A program made the translations under genes and the position numbers. 64,000 bases of DNA from G963663315 sp963663315. Its GTDB lineage: Bacteria; Pseudomonadota; Gammaproteobacteria; Arenicellales; Poriferihabitantaceae. The notes under the pieces were generated by a model. The model had not been told where the DNA came from, did not search any database, and worked only from the letters and a program-made list of their open reading frames with translations. Position 1 is the first letter of the stretch. The number at the start of each line of letters is the position of its first letter. The stretch spans positions 1 to 64,000 of the forward strand of contig OY760176.1 of NCBI GenBank assembly GCA_963663315.1, written 5' to 3'. Below, piece after piece: positions 27,281-36,454 of the stretch.

Positions 27281-27414
27281 CAAGTATTAAAAAGCCCTCA
27301 GTTGAATCTGCAGCCCTTTCTTGGTTTTAAATTTTCAGTTGGGAGGCCGAACATGATTCCCACATTGCTTTTAAGGTACGCCAAGTGCCGAGCGCAGTAA
27401 CAATAAGGTACCGT

Positions 27415-27627
27415 CATTTCTGGATGGCGTCATCGTGGGGAAAGGTGCCTCTCACATCGCCTGCGTCAACCACGAGACCGAGCGCAGAGTCGTCCATCGC
27501 ATGCAGACCCCACTTGCTTCCCGTTTTGTTCATCTCGAGGTCCGGATCGACGCCGGGGACTGGTGCGCCTGGGGTGCTGCCAACGGAATTTCTCCGGAGG
27601 TACTGTTCTTTATTTTATTAGAAACAT
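27415..27627 (+). pseudogene. MoxR-type AAA ATPase C-terminal fragment
   Basis: The frame through 27435 reads RRVVHRMQTPLASRFVHLEV and then DAGDWCAWGAANGISPEV, which follows the MoxR-type ATPase sensor and lid region (rMPTPLANRFvHlev...dWxxWAxxnGixPEv). The Walker A and B parts are absent, and the frame ends shortly after, where the IS5 element begins at 27632. It is a fragment of a larger lost gene. Confidence 0.6.
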
Positions 27628-27631
27628 CTAA

Positions 27632-28818
27632 GGAAGGTCTGATCAATTGAGCACTTGAGCAGTAACTTTTTCAATTCCACGATTTCAGTGAACTTGAGTA
27701 GTCGAATTTTCCCGAATCAGCGACCGGATATGAGAAGAAAACGGACTTTACCGCGCCTTTCCCGTTTTTCAGGCGTACGTAGCCTGCAACTCCAGCCGTC
27801 TTCGTTTCAACAGCGCCTGCTTTGCCATCACCAGGTTGCTCAAAGCACAGGCCACAAACAGACGATGAGCGTTCTTCGACAGCCCGCGGTAACGTACCTT
27901 GGTAAAACCGAATTGCCGCTTGATGATGCCGAACTGGTGTTCCACCTTCGCCCGCACCCGGGATTTGTTGCGATTCCTCGAACGCTCCGACTCCGTCAGC
28001 TTGCGGTAGCGCGATCCCTTCGCCTGGGTGAAATCCTTCGCATCCGGCGCCACCTCCAAGATCACGGCCTTCTGACCCGCATAGGCCGAATCCCCCCACA
28101 CCCGCGTCTCGTCGCCATGCAAAAGGTCACGCAGAACCCGCGAATCATGGACATTGGCTGGCGTGGCCACCACCGAATGAATCAGCTTGCTGCGACTGTC
28201 CACGCCGATATGCGCTTTCATGCCGAAGTACCACTGTCGGCCCTTGCGCGTCTGGTGCATCTCCGGGTCGCGTTCTTTCTTCCGGTTCTTCGTCGAACTC
28301 GGCGCATCAATGATGCTGGCATCCACGATCGTGCCCCGGTTCACCTTCAGCCCGTTCTCGCGCAAATACTCGTTGACCAGCCCGAACAGGCGATCCCCCA
28401 GGTTGTGCCTTTCCATCCGATGACGGAACTTGCAGACCGTGGTCTCGTCCGGTGCGGGCTCCCGGCCCAAGTCAATGCCCACAAACCGGCGCATCGCGCG
28501 CGAGTCGTACAGCGCCTCCTCGGCAGCCGGATCCGAGAGGTTGAACCAGTGCTGGAGAAAGTGGATGCGCAGCATCCGCTCGACTCCGATCGGCCGGCGT
28601 CCCGCTCCTTTCGGTTTCGGATAAAAGGGTTCGATGGCTTCGGCCAACTCCGCCCACGGAATGATCTTCTCCATGTCATCCAGAAAACGCTCCTTGCGAG
28701 TCTGTTTTCTGTATTTGTCAAAACCGGCATCGGAAAGAGTAGTCTGGCGCATGGGCATAAACAGTGTTGAGACATCAAAGCCGATTATATAGCACCGGCT
28801 GAATTAATCAGAGTTTCC
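27632..28818 (-). mobile_element. IS5-family insertion sequence with 20-bp imperfect inverted repeats
   Basis: The element is about 1,187 bp. The left end GGAAGGTCTGATCAATTGAG (27632-27651) and the reverse complement of the right end GGAAACTCTGATTAATTCAG (28799-28818) match at 16 of 20 positions. Flanking bases are CTAA on the left and CTAG on the right, consistent with the short YTAR-type target of IS5 if one base has changed. It separates the MoxR fragment from the OLD-type pseudogene. Confidence 0.85.
27769..28758 (-). CDS. IS5-family transposase
   Basis: The 329-residue transposase has an N-terminal DUF772-like domain (GRRPIGVERMLRIHFLQHWF) and a DDE domain with the Asp residues in 'TIVDASIIDAP' and 'VWGDSAYAGQ' and the Glu in 'RAKVEHQFGIIKRQFG'. 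The frame is complete, so the element could be active. A potential internal start does not change the domain content. Confidence 0.93.
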   Translation of the reverse strand: MPMRQTTLSDAGFDKYRKQTRKERFLDDMEKIIPWAELAEAIEPFYPKPKGAGRRPIGVERMLRIHFLQHWFNLSDPAAEEALYDSRAMRRFVGIDLGREPAPDETTVCKFRHRMERHNLGDRLFGLVNEYLRENGLKVNRGTIVDASIIDAPSSTKNRKKERDPEMHQTRKGRQWYFGMKAHIGVDSRSKLIHSVVATPANVHDSRVLRDLLHGDETRVWGDSAYAGQKAVILEVAPDAKDFTQAKGSRYRKLTESERSRNRNKSRVRAKVEHQFGIIKRQFGFTKVRYRGLSKNAHRLFVACALSNLVMAKQALLKRRRLELQATYA

Positions 28819-28822
28819 CTAG

Positions 28823-30250
28823 ATTTTCTCGAACCGTCCTTTCGTATCTTCCGAGATGTTGTACCGGGCAAGATTTGAAACGAGATACGTTGCAGGACGA
28901 AGATGGCTGAAGATTTCTCCACTTCGTCTTCCATGCCCTGCCTTGACCAACCGTCGGCAACAAGGTCGTCCACCGACAGGCTGCAACCATTGTTTGGCAT
29001 AGGTGCGTTGACCAATTGGACATAAAAGTCGCGATCGAACATGTCCTCTATATCGGCAACTGGCGTATCGGTGAAGTCCGATACCCGATGGACCGTGTAA
29101 AGGTCTTGTATCTTGCCATCGTTCTCCGTGCTGACATCACCGCGATGTTCAGTCCCTTCTGAGAGTTTGGCCGCAATTGGCGATACCTTGTATTTTCCAC
29201 CCGCATGGATGATGATCCAGCGCCGAGACAAGCCTTCTCGCCCCTTCACGTTCTAAAACCAACGACATGGCATCTAGATAGTGTTTGTCTGATGGGCCTT
29301 CGATAATTAGCCTGTTCTTCCCCACGAAGTCCATCTGCCACATCTCAATCCCCAGTCAAGAGAGGGAAAGTGTCTTCGTTCGCATCTGTCCAGACTTCGT
29401 TCAAGTCCACCTTTGCCGCTAGATGCTTTCGGCAGTTCGACGGGTGCGTCTATGCTCTTGTCCTGCACTACCCGAATGCGCTCACCGTGTTCGATGTCGG
29501 CATGAATGGCGAGTGCGTCGTATAGATTATCTGGTGTTCTGACAGTTCGTGTACCTCAGAAGATCGTGCTGTGCCTTGCCTAGGCCGGGTTCGTCCATTG
29601 TTGCCGTGTTCTCCGTATGTGCCCGTACCAAGCTAGAAAGGAAAAGAACCAGACGAATCCCTTCGATCTTCAATTTCGGTCAAACTTCCATGTATGCTAT
29701 CGCGCACCAATGCCCAAATGTTCGCCTGTGCATTTCGCATGTCGTCAGGGTCTTCCGAGGTGCCCGGCAACACCTGGAATTCGACTTCCAGATGCCCTGT
29801 GACCAATACTTCACGATGTTCGTGATTCTCCTTAGCGGCCTGTAGCAGATTGCGCATGTGTCGTTTCTGGATTGAGAAGTTTGCCTGGCTCTGTTCCTGC
29901 CAAACGCAAAAATCCTAATCGGATAGTCGGAATTTCGAAGGGTGGCATACGGTCCCGTTGTATGAGTTTTTGGCGTAGTATTCATCGAAGTACATGAACT
30001 TGGGTGCACGGGGCCAGACCAACATAGGCGAGTAACCCTCCACTTTTTTGATGTACTTCATCGAACAACCCAAGCAAGTCGGGATCTTCGTCTGTCGTAT
30101 ATACGTGTCGCCTATTAACACGAGGGCTGAATCCCTTGCGCCTTTTCTTCGTCGACCCCTCGCAAAATTGCATGACCCGGCTCGCTTCTCCATTTTGAAT
30201 TCACGTGGAGGTCGAAAACCTTTCAAATCATTGATTTTTTTGTCGGATCG
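28823..30250 (-). pseudogene. OLD-family AAA ATPase/TOPRIM nuclease, multiply frameshifted
   Basis: Reading the minus strand across frames gives APKFMYFDEYY, IWALVRDSIHG, KGFVWFFSFLAWYGHIRRTR, a Walker B-like DEPGLGKAQHDLLRY, the H-loop QIIYTTHSPFM, ERIRVVQDKSIDAP, and the TOPRIM start NRLIIEGPSDKHYLDAMSLV. This order is that of OLD-type ATP-dependent nucleases such as those in Gabija-like and other defence systems. At least four frame changes are needed and the N-terminal Walker A part was not found. It is a dead gene; the IS5 element lies directly at its 3' end. Confidence 0.8.
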
Positions 30251-30354
30251 AAACACAAAAATGTGGTCTGAGAAAGAAATGTCAACGATTCAAAACATTG
30301 TCTCGGAAAAGTTGGACGGTCTCTACAGGAAACTGAATCTGAACTTGAGATAGG

Positions 30355-30560
30355 CCGGTATCGTCGTCACAGGCCAGGCAACATACGGCACGGGCACGCT
30401 GACGCTGACCCCGGAGGGGTTGTCAAACAAAAAATGCGCCGATGGAGACGGATACGGATCTTGCCATGGCGTCGGCGGGCGCCCCGCGGGGTGGTGCGGC
30501 CGCCCCGATTCCAGGCGTATCGCGATTAAATCCATTATATCCAATATTCACGTTATATTC
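30355..30560 (+). other. Scrap of surface-protein Ig-like repeat
   Basis: The frame at about 30358 reads GIVVTGQATYGTGTLTLTPE, typical of Ig-like repeat domains in large surface proteins (GTATLTLTP). It stops after about 50 codons. It is likely the tail of a lost gene upstream of the duplicated leader. Confidence 0.35.
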
Positions 30561-30564
30561 ACGT

Positions 30565-30750
30565 ATATGTACCGTATAGGTACACCTTTTTCACACAACT
30601 ATGTCTATGATCGCAAGGAGAATTTTGTGTGTGTGCGGTCCGCCCACGGTAGTCGGGCAGGCCGCGTGGAGGGCTTTGACGGTCGGCGCTGCGTGCGCGG
30701 CGATGGGCTGCCGGGATGCCAGTTGATTTTGAGACAATTTGGAGGCAGTT
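30565..30750 (+). repeat. Leader sequence copy 1, shared with 37628-37750
   Basis: About 110 bases here match 37632-37750 closely, with the block CTATGATCGCAAGGAGAATT, TTGTGTG and then CGGTCCGCCCACGGTAGTCG identical in both copies. In both places the block precedes parts of secreted surface proteins. It encodes the small open frame listed separately and probably carries the promoter or leader of this protein family. Confidence 0.75.
30601..30726 (+). CDS. Small leader ORF (41 aa) before surface protein
   Basis: ATG TCT ATG ATC starts a 41-codon frame reading MSMIARRILCVCGPPTVVGQ and continuing hydrophobically to TGA at 30724-30726, 25 bases before the surface gene ATG. In the second leader copy the same frame begins (MIARRILCACGPPTVVGQAA) but stops after 23 codons. 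Conservation of the frame in both copies suggests a real leader peptide or a decayed signal peptide; no function is known. Confidence 0.4.
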   Translation: MSMIARRILCVCGPPTVVGQAAWRALTVGAACAAMGCRDAS

Positions 30751-30751
30751 A

Positions 30752-31252
30752 ATGAGTGAATTGTTGGTTTTGGCGAAATCGCCGGGAAGAAGGAACCGCG
30801 GCTCTGCCGCGCGGGCGGCAGTCCTATTGAGAGCCGAGAACCGGTCGGCCCGTCTCCGGCCGGCATGGTCGTGTGCGGTCGCTTCGGCCCGCTGCGCGGC
30901 GGCGGTCCTGGTGTTCGCGTTCGGCGCCGCGCTGCTCGGCATGCCCGCCGCGGCCCAGGCCGTTGCGCTGGTCAGCAATGTCCAACAGCCGAACACCAAG
31001 TATTGGACGCAGGTAGTTGGGGAAACTGCCCAAGGGTTCCGGACGGGCAGCAACACGGGTGGCTACACCCTGGAGTCGATTGAAATCGATTTTTTACGTG
31101 TGTGGTCATCGGGGAGCGATGCGTCCAACCTGAGGGTGACGCTGTGGAGTGCGACCAGCGGCCAAAGACCGGCTGCCTTCCTGGCGACGCTGACCAATCC
31201 GAGCGACCTGTCGGTCAATAGCCAAAAGCAAGCGAGTGGACGAAAGCAGTAA
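30752..31252 (+). pseudogene. Truncated secreted protein with choice-of-anchor-like domain
   Basis: The 166-residue frame starts at ATG 30752 with GGAGGC upstream. It has an Arg-rich N-terminus, a long signal-like hydrophobic segment (AAAVLVFAFGAALLGMPAAA, about residues 48-68) and a beta-rich domain reading QGFRTGSNTGGYTLESIEID, then NLRVTLWSA and AAFLATLTNP. This resembles the N-terminal secreted domain of large surface proteins. At 31213 it runs into the duplicated XRE-cupin sequence and ends out of frame, so the protein is cut by recombination. Confidence 0.6.
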
Positions 31253-31891
31253 GCCTCGCCGTGCCCAGTCGAGCGCGTCGGAATTGGCGTTGCATCTGGG
31301 CGGACGCCTCAAGCATGCACGCCTGCTGCTCGGTTTCACTCTGCGCCAAGTGGCCGAGGCGGCCGGTATCACCGAAGGCTACGTCTCCAAATTGGAGAAC
31401 GACCGCGTTCGGCCTTCCCTGGCGACACTCCACAGGCTCGCGAACATTTTGCAGACCACTATCGGCGGGTTGGTGTCGGAGGCCGATCCCTTCGGCAAGA
31501 ACGTGGTCGTGGTGCTGCGGGACCGCCGGCAGGTGTTCCAATTCACCGACGGCCGCGGGGGTGTAGGCACAAGCCTCGAAAAACTCATCCCCTCGCGGCC
31601 CGATAACCTGTTGCAGGCCAACATCCATGTGGTCGCACCGGGCGGCGGCAGCGAGGAGTTGATTTCCCATAGAGGCCAAGAGTTCGGCTTTGTCCTCGAA
31701 GGCCAGTTGGAGCTTCTGGTGGGCGACGAGGTCTATTGGCTCAGTGAAGGCGATGCCTTCTGTTTCAATTCGGAACTCCCCCACGGCTATCGCAACAAGG
31801 GCGAGGCAACCGCCCGTATCGTTTGGATGAATACTCCCCCGACCTTTTGACCTTCGGTTTTGCCGTCAGCCAATCTGGAAATTCCCGCCGT
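31215..31891 (+). repeat. Duplicated XRE-cupin segment, copy 1
   Basis: These ~677 bases match 47736-48412 with only about ten substitutions seen by eye. Identity begins at CAATAGCCAAAAGC and ends at GGAAATTCCCGCCGT. The promoter and first ~24 codons of the intact gene are not included in the copy. Confidence 0.9.
31236..31850 (+). pseudogene. 5'-truncated XRE-cupin regulator (copy 1)
   Basis: The frame encodes the HTH domain (RLKHARLLLGFTLRQVAEAAG) and the cupin domain (EFGFVLEGQLELLVGDEVYW) seen in the intact copy at 47667. It lacks the N-terminal 24 residues and the native promoter. The only possible start is an internal GTG at 31236 without a clear ribosome-binding site. It might be expressed from the upstream surface-gene leader, but probably is not functional. 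Confidence 0.7.
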
Positions 31892-32233
31892 ACGGTCAAC
31901 ATTAATTCGAATAAGAAAATATTCCCACAAAGAAAAGGTGTGACGCGCTGGGTCGACAGTCACGGGTCTGGCAGAAACGACATCCGCGTCGGTGCAGTAC
32001 GCCGTTTTGGTCTGTCGGATGCAATCGGCGCGAAGCACAAGTACGATACCAAGAGCGACCGATGGTACGTCATTCTGGATTGTATTCAGACCGACAATCC
32101 CATTGACGGCTTGTCACCACTTGTTTGGCCGTGGATGGAAGATGAGAACGAAGCGCAAGCGTCACAGCAAGTTGCGAAGATGTTCAACTCAAACCAGCGG
32201 GATTGGACTGTTGTCCATTTTTCTCAGCGTTAA
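31892..32233 (+). other. C-terminal fragment of an unrecognised protein
   Basis: After the duplication ends, the plus strand stays open to 32233 and reads VTRWVDSHGSGRNDIRVGAV, later YDTKSDRWYVILDCIQTDNP and TVVHFSQR. The composition is protein-like, but no family was recognised and no start codon of its own is evident; it probably represents the 3' part of a truncated gene. It ends four bases inside the convergent GHKL ATPase gene end. Confidence 0.35.
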
Positions 32234-34929
32234 CTGTTTTCGTGTCTTGAGATCCTGAAAACAGCACCTTCTTTTATTGAGTGAGTGGAGGGGTCCAACG
32301 TCAACTTCAAGCCAACTCGAGACAGAGTCTCACGCGAGATAGGCAAGCCCATGCCCCGTCCTCCCGGTTTTCGCGAAAAATTCATAGCGAATATGTTTTC
32401 CCGATCCCGTGCGCTGACACCTGGTCCATTGTCTCGAACCAGCAAGTCTTTGCCATCCGCATCCAGAGTGATCTTCCGTGGCCGATCATGTGATCGTTGC
32501 ACCCAGAAGATTGCATTATCTACCAGATTGATAAAGGGTAGATAAAGGGAGGATGGGTAGCCCCGATTTGATGTATTAAAAAACTTTTTTGTCGCTGTTA
32601 AAGTGACGTTGTGCCAGATAAAATGCGTTTGGAACAGTTTTTTCAGAAATTCATATATTTGCTTACCGGTAACGTCGATGCGAGTACGATGGAGACGCCG
32701 GTCCAGTGACGTAAACAATGTCAGGTACTCATCCAAATGATCAAAGTTGGTACGTATATCCTGGTACAGGCTATTCAATTCAGGGTTCGCATCCGACCAG
32801 GCTTCCAGTATTCTTAATCCATCACGAAGCGCCCCGACTGTCTTGTCAAATTCATGACTGATTGTCTTTATTGCCATACCGATCTGGGCCAGTTCTTGGT
32901 TGACATCACGCTGTGTTTTTAATTCCTCCAATTCTTCTTCCAAGGCTTCAGTCAAGTCATTGCTGTCGTAGCCGTCCTGTTCCCAAATCGTACTTACCAG
33001 GTTCAATTGATCATGCAGGCGCAGTAATTTTTGACTCTCAGTTTTATATGCTGACATGATTTGATCCACGAATTTCTCTCTTATTATTGTTAGCTTGGAT
33101 ACATCCGTGGTCTCCTGCTTCATGTGTTCAATTTTGGCTGCTATTGCATCGACGGTCTGGGTAACTGTTCTAACACTGTTTTTGGTTTCATCTATTACAA
33201 TTGTAGTAATATCGTTAGCCAGTGTGTCCACCTCGCTTTTGAGCCGTCGCACTTCTTTCAGTGCGTCAGTCTCATGTTCTGATACTGCTGTGTTCAGACG
33301 GACGATGTCGTTCAAGGGGACTTTGGCTTCCCTCGCGGCATCAGAGATCCAGGCTTCAATTTCTTTTTCAGTCGGTTTGAAAACCTCTGAATCCAGTAGC
33401 TCCATCTGGGCCTGATAGGAATTCCATTCGTTCGAAAGTTGTCGTGAAAGTCCGACACCGCGAGGCTTGGTCACGATGAACTTTTTGCGTAAATCGTGTA
33501 GTTGCTCGCGTGCTTGTTTTTCACTTCTCATGAGCGCCCATGCCTTGTTCCGTTTTGGAATATCGCTTGCCAGGCTTTTTCCTACATCATGCTGTACTGC
33601 CAACAGAAGCTTTTCGGCTTCTGCTTTTGGACTTAATTCATCGATATTCGCAAATACTCCCTGCAAGTCTTTTTGAAACTTCACTTTTCTTTGTCGGGCC
33701 TGTTTTTCTTTTTTGCGCAGTATTTCAGCATTACGGTTCAATTCGCCTTTCTTGATAACGTGTGGATCGGCAAATTCTCCTTCTTCCCGGAAAAAGTCCC
33801 CCGCCGTTTGAAGAAAGAAATTCATGAGAATTGACCTGAGTTGGCGATAGGCTTTGTTTTCCCGAAAACCTTCACGACCCGCTTTTTCGGTAAGATACCC
33901 ATTTTCATTCTGACTAAGCTCAATAACACCGAGCATGCGGCGGTATGAATAGAAATAGTAGCTTGCCCCAAGCGTCCTGTTCCGTTCAATATCAAGCCAG
34001 TCGTAGTCGGAGTCTCCGTATGGCTGGACACGAATACCATCCCGGTAAATGTACAGACCTCCATGGCGGTCGAGCTTCCGTTTAAGTAAGATGTGTTCCT
34101 CCGGGGGGACCAGTGAATCGCGTGCAACACCCTGCATATACGCGAATGAAAGATTGAATGGTCCACACTCGGTCATCTGTCCATCTGACTCGCTCCAGTT
34201 AAGAACGTAATTTTCAGGTTTCATTTGGTAGATACCGACTTCGCCTCGAAACTGTCCAAATTCGTCGAAACGGCCCAGAAAATGATGATCTACTGTCTTG
34301 AATTCATCAGGCGTGAAAAACGCTCGCTCGCCGATCAATTCTATAGGTCCGCCCAGATCTTTATGATCCCGAAATCGTGCAACCATCGGCGGAGAAGCGT
34401 GATCTGGCATCATCGTATTAGTGAATCCGATCAGATGTTTCTCGAAACGCGTGGCTTTGTTACCGATATCCCTGTTGTCAATGTCATCATCAAGAATGGT
34501 ATCGGCAGGAATGATATAGAAGTGCGTTCCGCACCCGGAATCTTTTAGTGAGGGGTCGCCCAAGTACTTCGAATATTCAAGAAGATCAGCATTGAAGCTC
34601 TCCATATCTTCCTGAATCTCTTCTATTCGCTTACTATCAGTTAGCGGAGCGAGTCTCTTCAGTGTAGAGGCAGCTTCGGTAAGCATTTCCTTAACGTCAT
34701 CCCGGTCAGGTAAAGTTCCGCCCTGGAACTCCCGAACGGGAATAGCTACATCTTCCAGATTCAATCCCGGCAATTCAAAAAATCCCCAGTGCAGGTACGC
34801 CGCAATCGTTTTTTCACTGGGCTTTCCTCTTATTCTGGCTCTTGACAGTACAAGCACTTGTGAGCCGATGATTGCGATCGCGAGTCTTCCGATTCCCTTT
34901 TCGCCCAGAACAGGCCGCTTCGCGTACAC
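32230..34929 (-). CDS. Large Hsp90-like (GHKL) ATP-binding protein, N-terminally truncated
   Basis: The 899-codon frame contains two GHKL-type regions. The N-terminal one starts at 'LGEKGIGRLAIAIIGSQ', the G2-like loop, but the preceding N-box (E..N) and DNG motif are missing. A long coiled-coil middle (about residues 390-700) follows. The C-terminal one is complete, with INLVDNAIFWV, VRDNGPGV and GGRGMGLPISRETL. Such proteins act as ATP-dependent conformational switches in several bacterial defence and stress loci. The start at 34929 is a chance GTG created where a deletion joined this gene to a C5 methyltransferase fragment. It may therefore be non-functional. Confidence 0.75.
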   Translation of the reverse strand: MYAKRPVLGEKGIGRLAIAIIGSQVLVLSRARIRGKPSEKTIAAYLHWGFFELPGLNLEDVAIPVREFQGGTLPDRDDVKEMLTEAASTLKRLAPLTDSKRIEEIQEDMESFNADLLEYSKYLGDPSLKDSGCGTHFYIIPADTILDDDIDNRDIGNKATRFEKHLIGFTNTMMPDHASPPMVARFRDHKDLGGPIELIGERAFFTPDEFKTVDHHFLGRFDEFGQFRGEVGIYQMKPENYVLNWSESDGQMTECGPFNLSFAYMQGVARDSLVPPEEHILLKRKLDRHGGLYIYRDGIRVQPYGDSDYDWLDIERNRTLGASYYFYSYRRMLGVIELSQNENGYLTEKAGREGFRENKAYRQLRSILMNFFLQTAGDFFREEGEFADPHVIKKGELNRNAEILRKKEKQARQRKVKFQKDLQGVFANIDELSPKAEAEKLLLAVQHDVGKSLASDIPKRNKAWALMRSEKQAREQLHDLRKKFIVTKPRGVGLSRQLSNEWNSYQAQMELLDSEVFKPTEKEIEAWISDAAREAKVPLNDIVRLNTAVSEHETDALKEVRRLKSEVDTLANDITTIVIDETKNSVRTVTQTVDAIAAKIEHMKQETTDVSKLTIIREKFVDQIMSAYKTESQKLLRLHDQLNLVSTIWEQDGYDSNDLTEALEEELEELKTQRDVNQELAQIGMAIKTISHEFDKTVGALRDGLRILEAWSDANPELNSLYQDIRTNFDHLDEYLTLFTSLDRRLHRTRIDVTGKQIYEFLKKLFQTHFIWHNVTLTATKKFFNTSNRGYPSSLYLPFINLVDNAIFWVQRSHDRPRKITLDADGKDLLVRDNGPGVSARDRENIFAMNFSRKPGGRGMGLPISRETLSRVGLKLTLDPSTHSIKEGAVFRISRHENS

Positions 34930-35380
34930 TGATTGCCCGATTCTGGACGGGGTGTCCGAAGCGGCCGTTCGAAAGACTAATACATCGCGTTGTCAATGCG
35001 GCGGATGGTCGATTTTTTATCATTCTGCCATAAACATCGGTGTATCCTGAGTGTCTTTGGTGACACGGCAATTCAAGTTCCTGTGGCCAATCTCTCCGGT
35101 CTCCTCCTGGTGGAATAGCTGCAATCCGGCGCAGATTCAAAAGTGAAAGCCGTGCGGCACGATGGTTGGCTATCCTGGGATGGGTTTCGCCAGCCTTGAT
35201 GGGAGGCAAGTGTGAAATCCACTCCCAAACGGTAGGAATACCTGGGTGACCAGTTCCAGGTCCGTGAGTAGGCGGCGGAATTTTAATGGAGTCGAGCCGA
35301 CTGCCAAGCAAAACCAGTCTTCGTCTGCTTTGGGGTACCCCGTAATCGACCAAATCAACGATCGTCCCGGACGGCGCACG
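34926..35380 (-). pseudogene. C5-cytosine methyltransferase C-terminal fragment
   Basis: The minus-strand frame reads VDLVDYGVPQSRRRLVLLGS (motif VIII region) and continues through the target recognition region to 'GRFGHPVQNRAISVREAA', the start of the last conserved motifs, after which the sequence becomes the GHKL ATPase in another frame. A stop codon lies upstream of DPYRAPSGTIVDL, so motifs I-VI are absent. It is distinct from the intact methyltransferase at 23380. Both ends were lost by deletion. Confidence 0.85.
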
Positions 35381-35609
35381 ATACGGATCTCGCTACTGGA
35401 CGTTTTTCTGACTTCAAAGACTTCGATGAAACAGGTTTCATAATCTGCACATCTTTGAATTCCCCCAAAGAAAAGCGAAAAACAAAGCGATCATATTAAA
35501 GTAACCAGCCGCTTAGCAAGTCTAAGGTTAAATTTTCACAATAAGGAAATACCTAAACCGAAATCGTGGGATGGCTTTTTTGAGCCTCCAATAGGGGATC
35601 CGTAAATCT

Positions 35610-36035
35610 CCCGCCTTTAGGTTGCGGGTCTATGAAGAGGAAATCCGTATTGTACTGGAAGGCCTCCGTGGCGAGGACAGTATGGCCGAACTGTGTTGGC
35701 GGGAAGGCATTAACAGCTGAGCGATAATGGACCCAGCTATATCTCAGGCGAATAATCCGCCTATCTGGAAGATAAGGGCATGGCGCATACCCGGGGCTGG
35801 CCCTATCACCCGCAGACCCAGGGCAAGATCGAGCGTTGGCATTGAACCAGGAAGAACCAAATCCGGCTAAACAATCTGATACCGGCTGATGTGTTTTATG
35901 GACGGGGTCAGAAAATACTGGATGAGAGACAAGCGATCAAACTAAACACCTTGGCCATGCGCCGGAAGATGCATTACGATAACCGTAATAATTTAAACCG
36001 GATGAGCTGAACTGCCTCTTAAATTAGGATGCCAT
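35610..36035 (+). pseudogene. IS3-type element remnant with internal deletion
   Basis: The plus strand reads EEIRIVLEGLRGEDSMAELC (OrfA-type), a stop, then broken frames with SDNGPSYISGE, YHPQTQGKIERWH, LIPADVFYGRGQKILDERQ and MRRKMHYDNRNNLNRMS (integrase C-terminus). The central catalytic core is missing and several frameshifts occur. The terminal bases CTGAACTGCCTCTTAAATTA match the end of the remnant at 21112-21133. Confidence 0.8.
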
Positions 36036-36102
36036 GAGTTATTTTCATTGTTGGACCGAAAGATGGATGTGGGACTTGGGGGCAGGTAATTGAGTGGTAG
36101 AC

Positions 36103-36297
36103 TCATCGCCATGAGAACTTCTGGCCCTTCTCAATGGTTTTGATGGTTTCCTCTTGAATACGGCCAAACTCTTTCAGTGCCTCGTCGCTGATCGTGAGCG
36201 ACAACCCAACTTCGCTGGCGGCGATGGTCTTTCGCTTAGGGGTCTGACCGGCGTCTGGCGTAGGGTCTGCGCTGTGATCCGTTCGTTTCGGTGTCAT
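36103..36297 (-). CDS. Small hypothetical protein
   Basis: This 64-residue protein starts with ATG preceded by GAGAGAGGAC, a good ribosome-binding site. It is polar, with a Lys/Pro/Thr-rich N-terminus and a helical second half 'SDEALKEFGRIQEETIKTI'. No family is recognised. The strong ribosome-binding site suggests a real gene. Confidence 0.45.
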   Translation of the reverse strand: MTPKRTDHSADPTPDAGQTPKRKTIAASEVGLSLTISDEALKEFGRIQEETIKTIEKGQKFSWR

Positions 36298-36454
36298 GAT
36301 TGTCCTCTCTCCGGGTTTACCTTTGCGGTGTTGTAGTGGCGGCGGTCCGGCATCCAGTGACTGTTCCAGTTTGAATGTTAGCCCGGAAAATTCACCGATG
36401 AAGTAGAAAATGGCTGCTCCTTGTGGCAGGAACGTTTTGTCATAAACAGGTTAT

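Noticed and set aside
31215..31784. 189-codon minus-strand frame present in both XRE-cupin copies
   Set aside because: It is conserved only because the DNA is duplicated; the sense strand has the recognised HTH and cupin domains.
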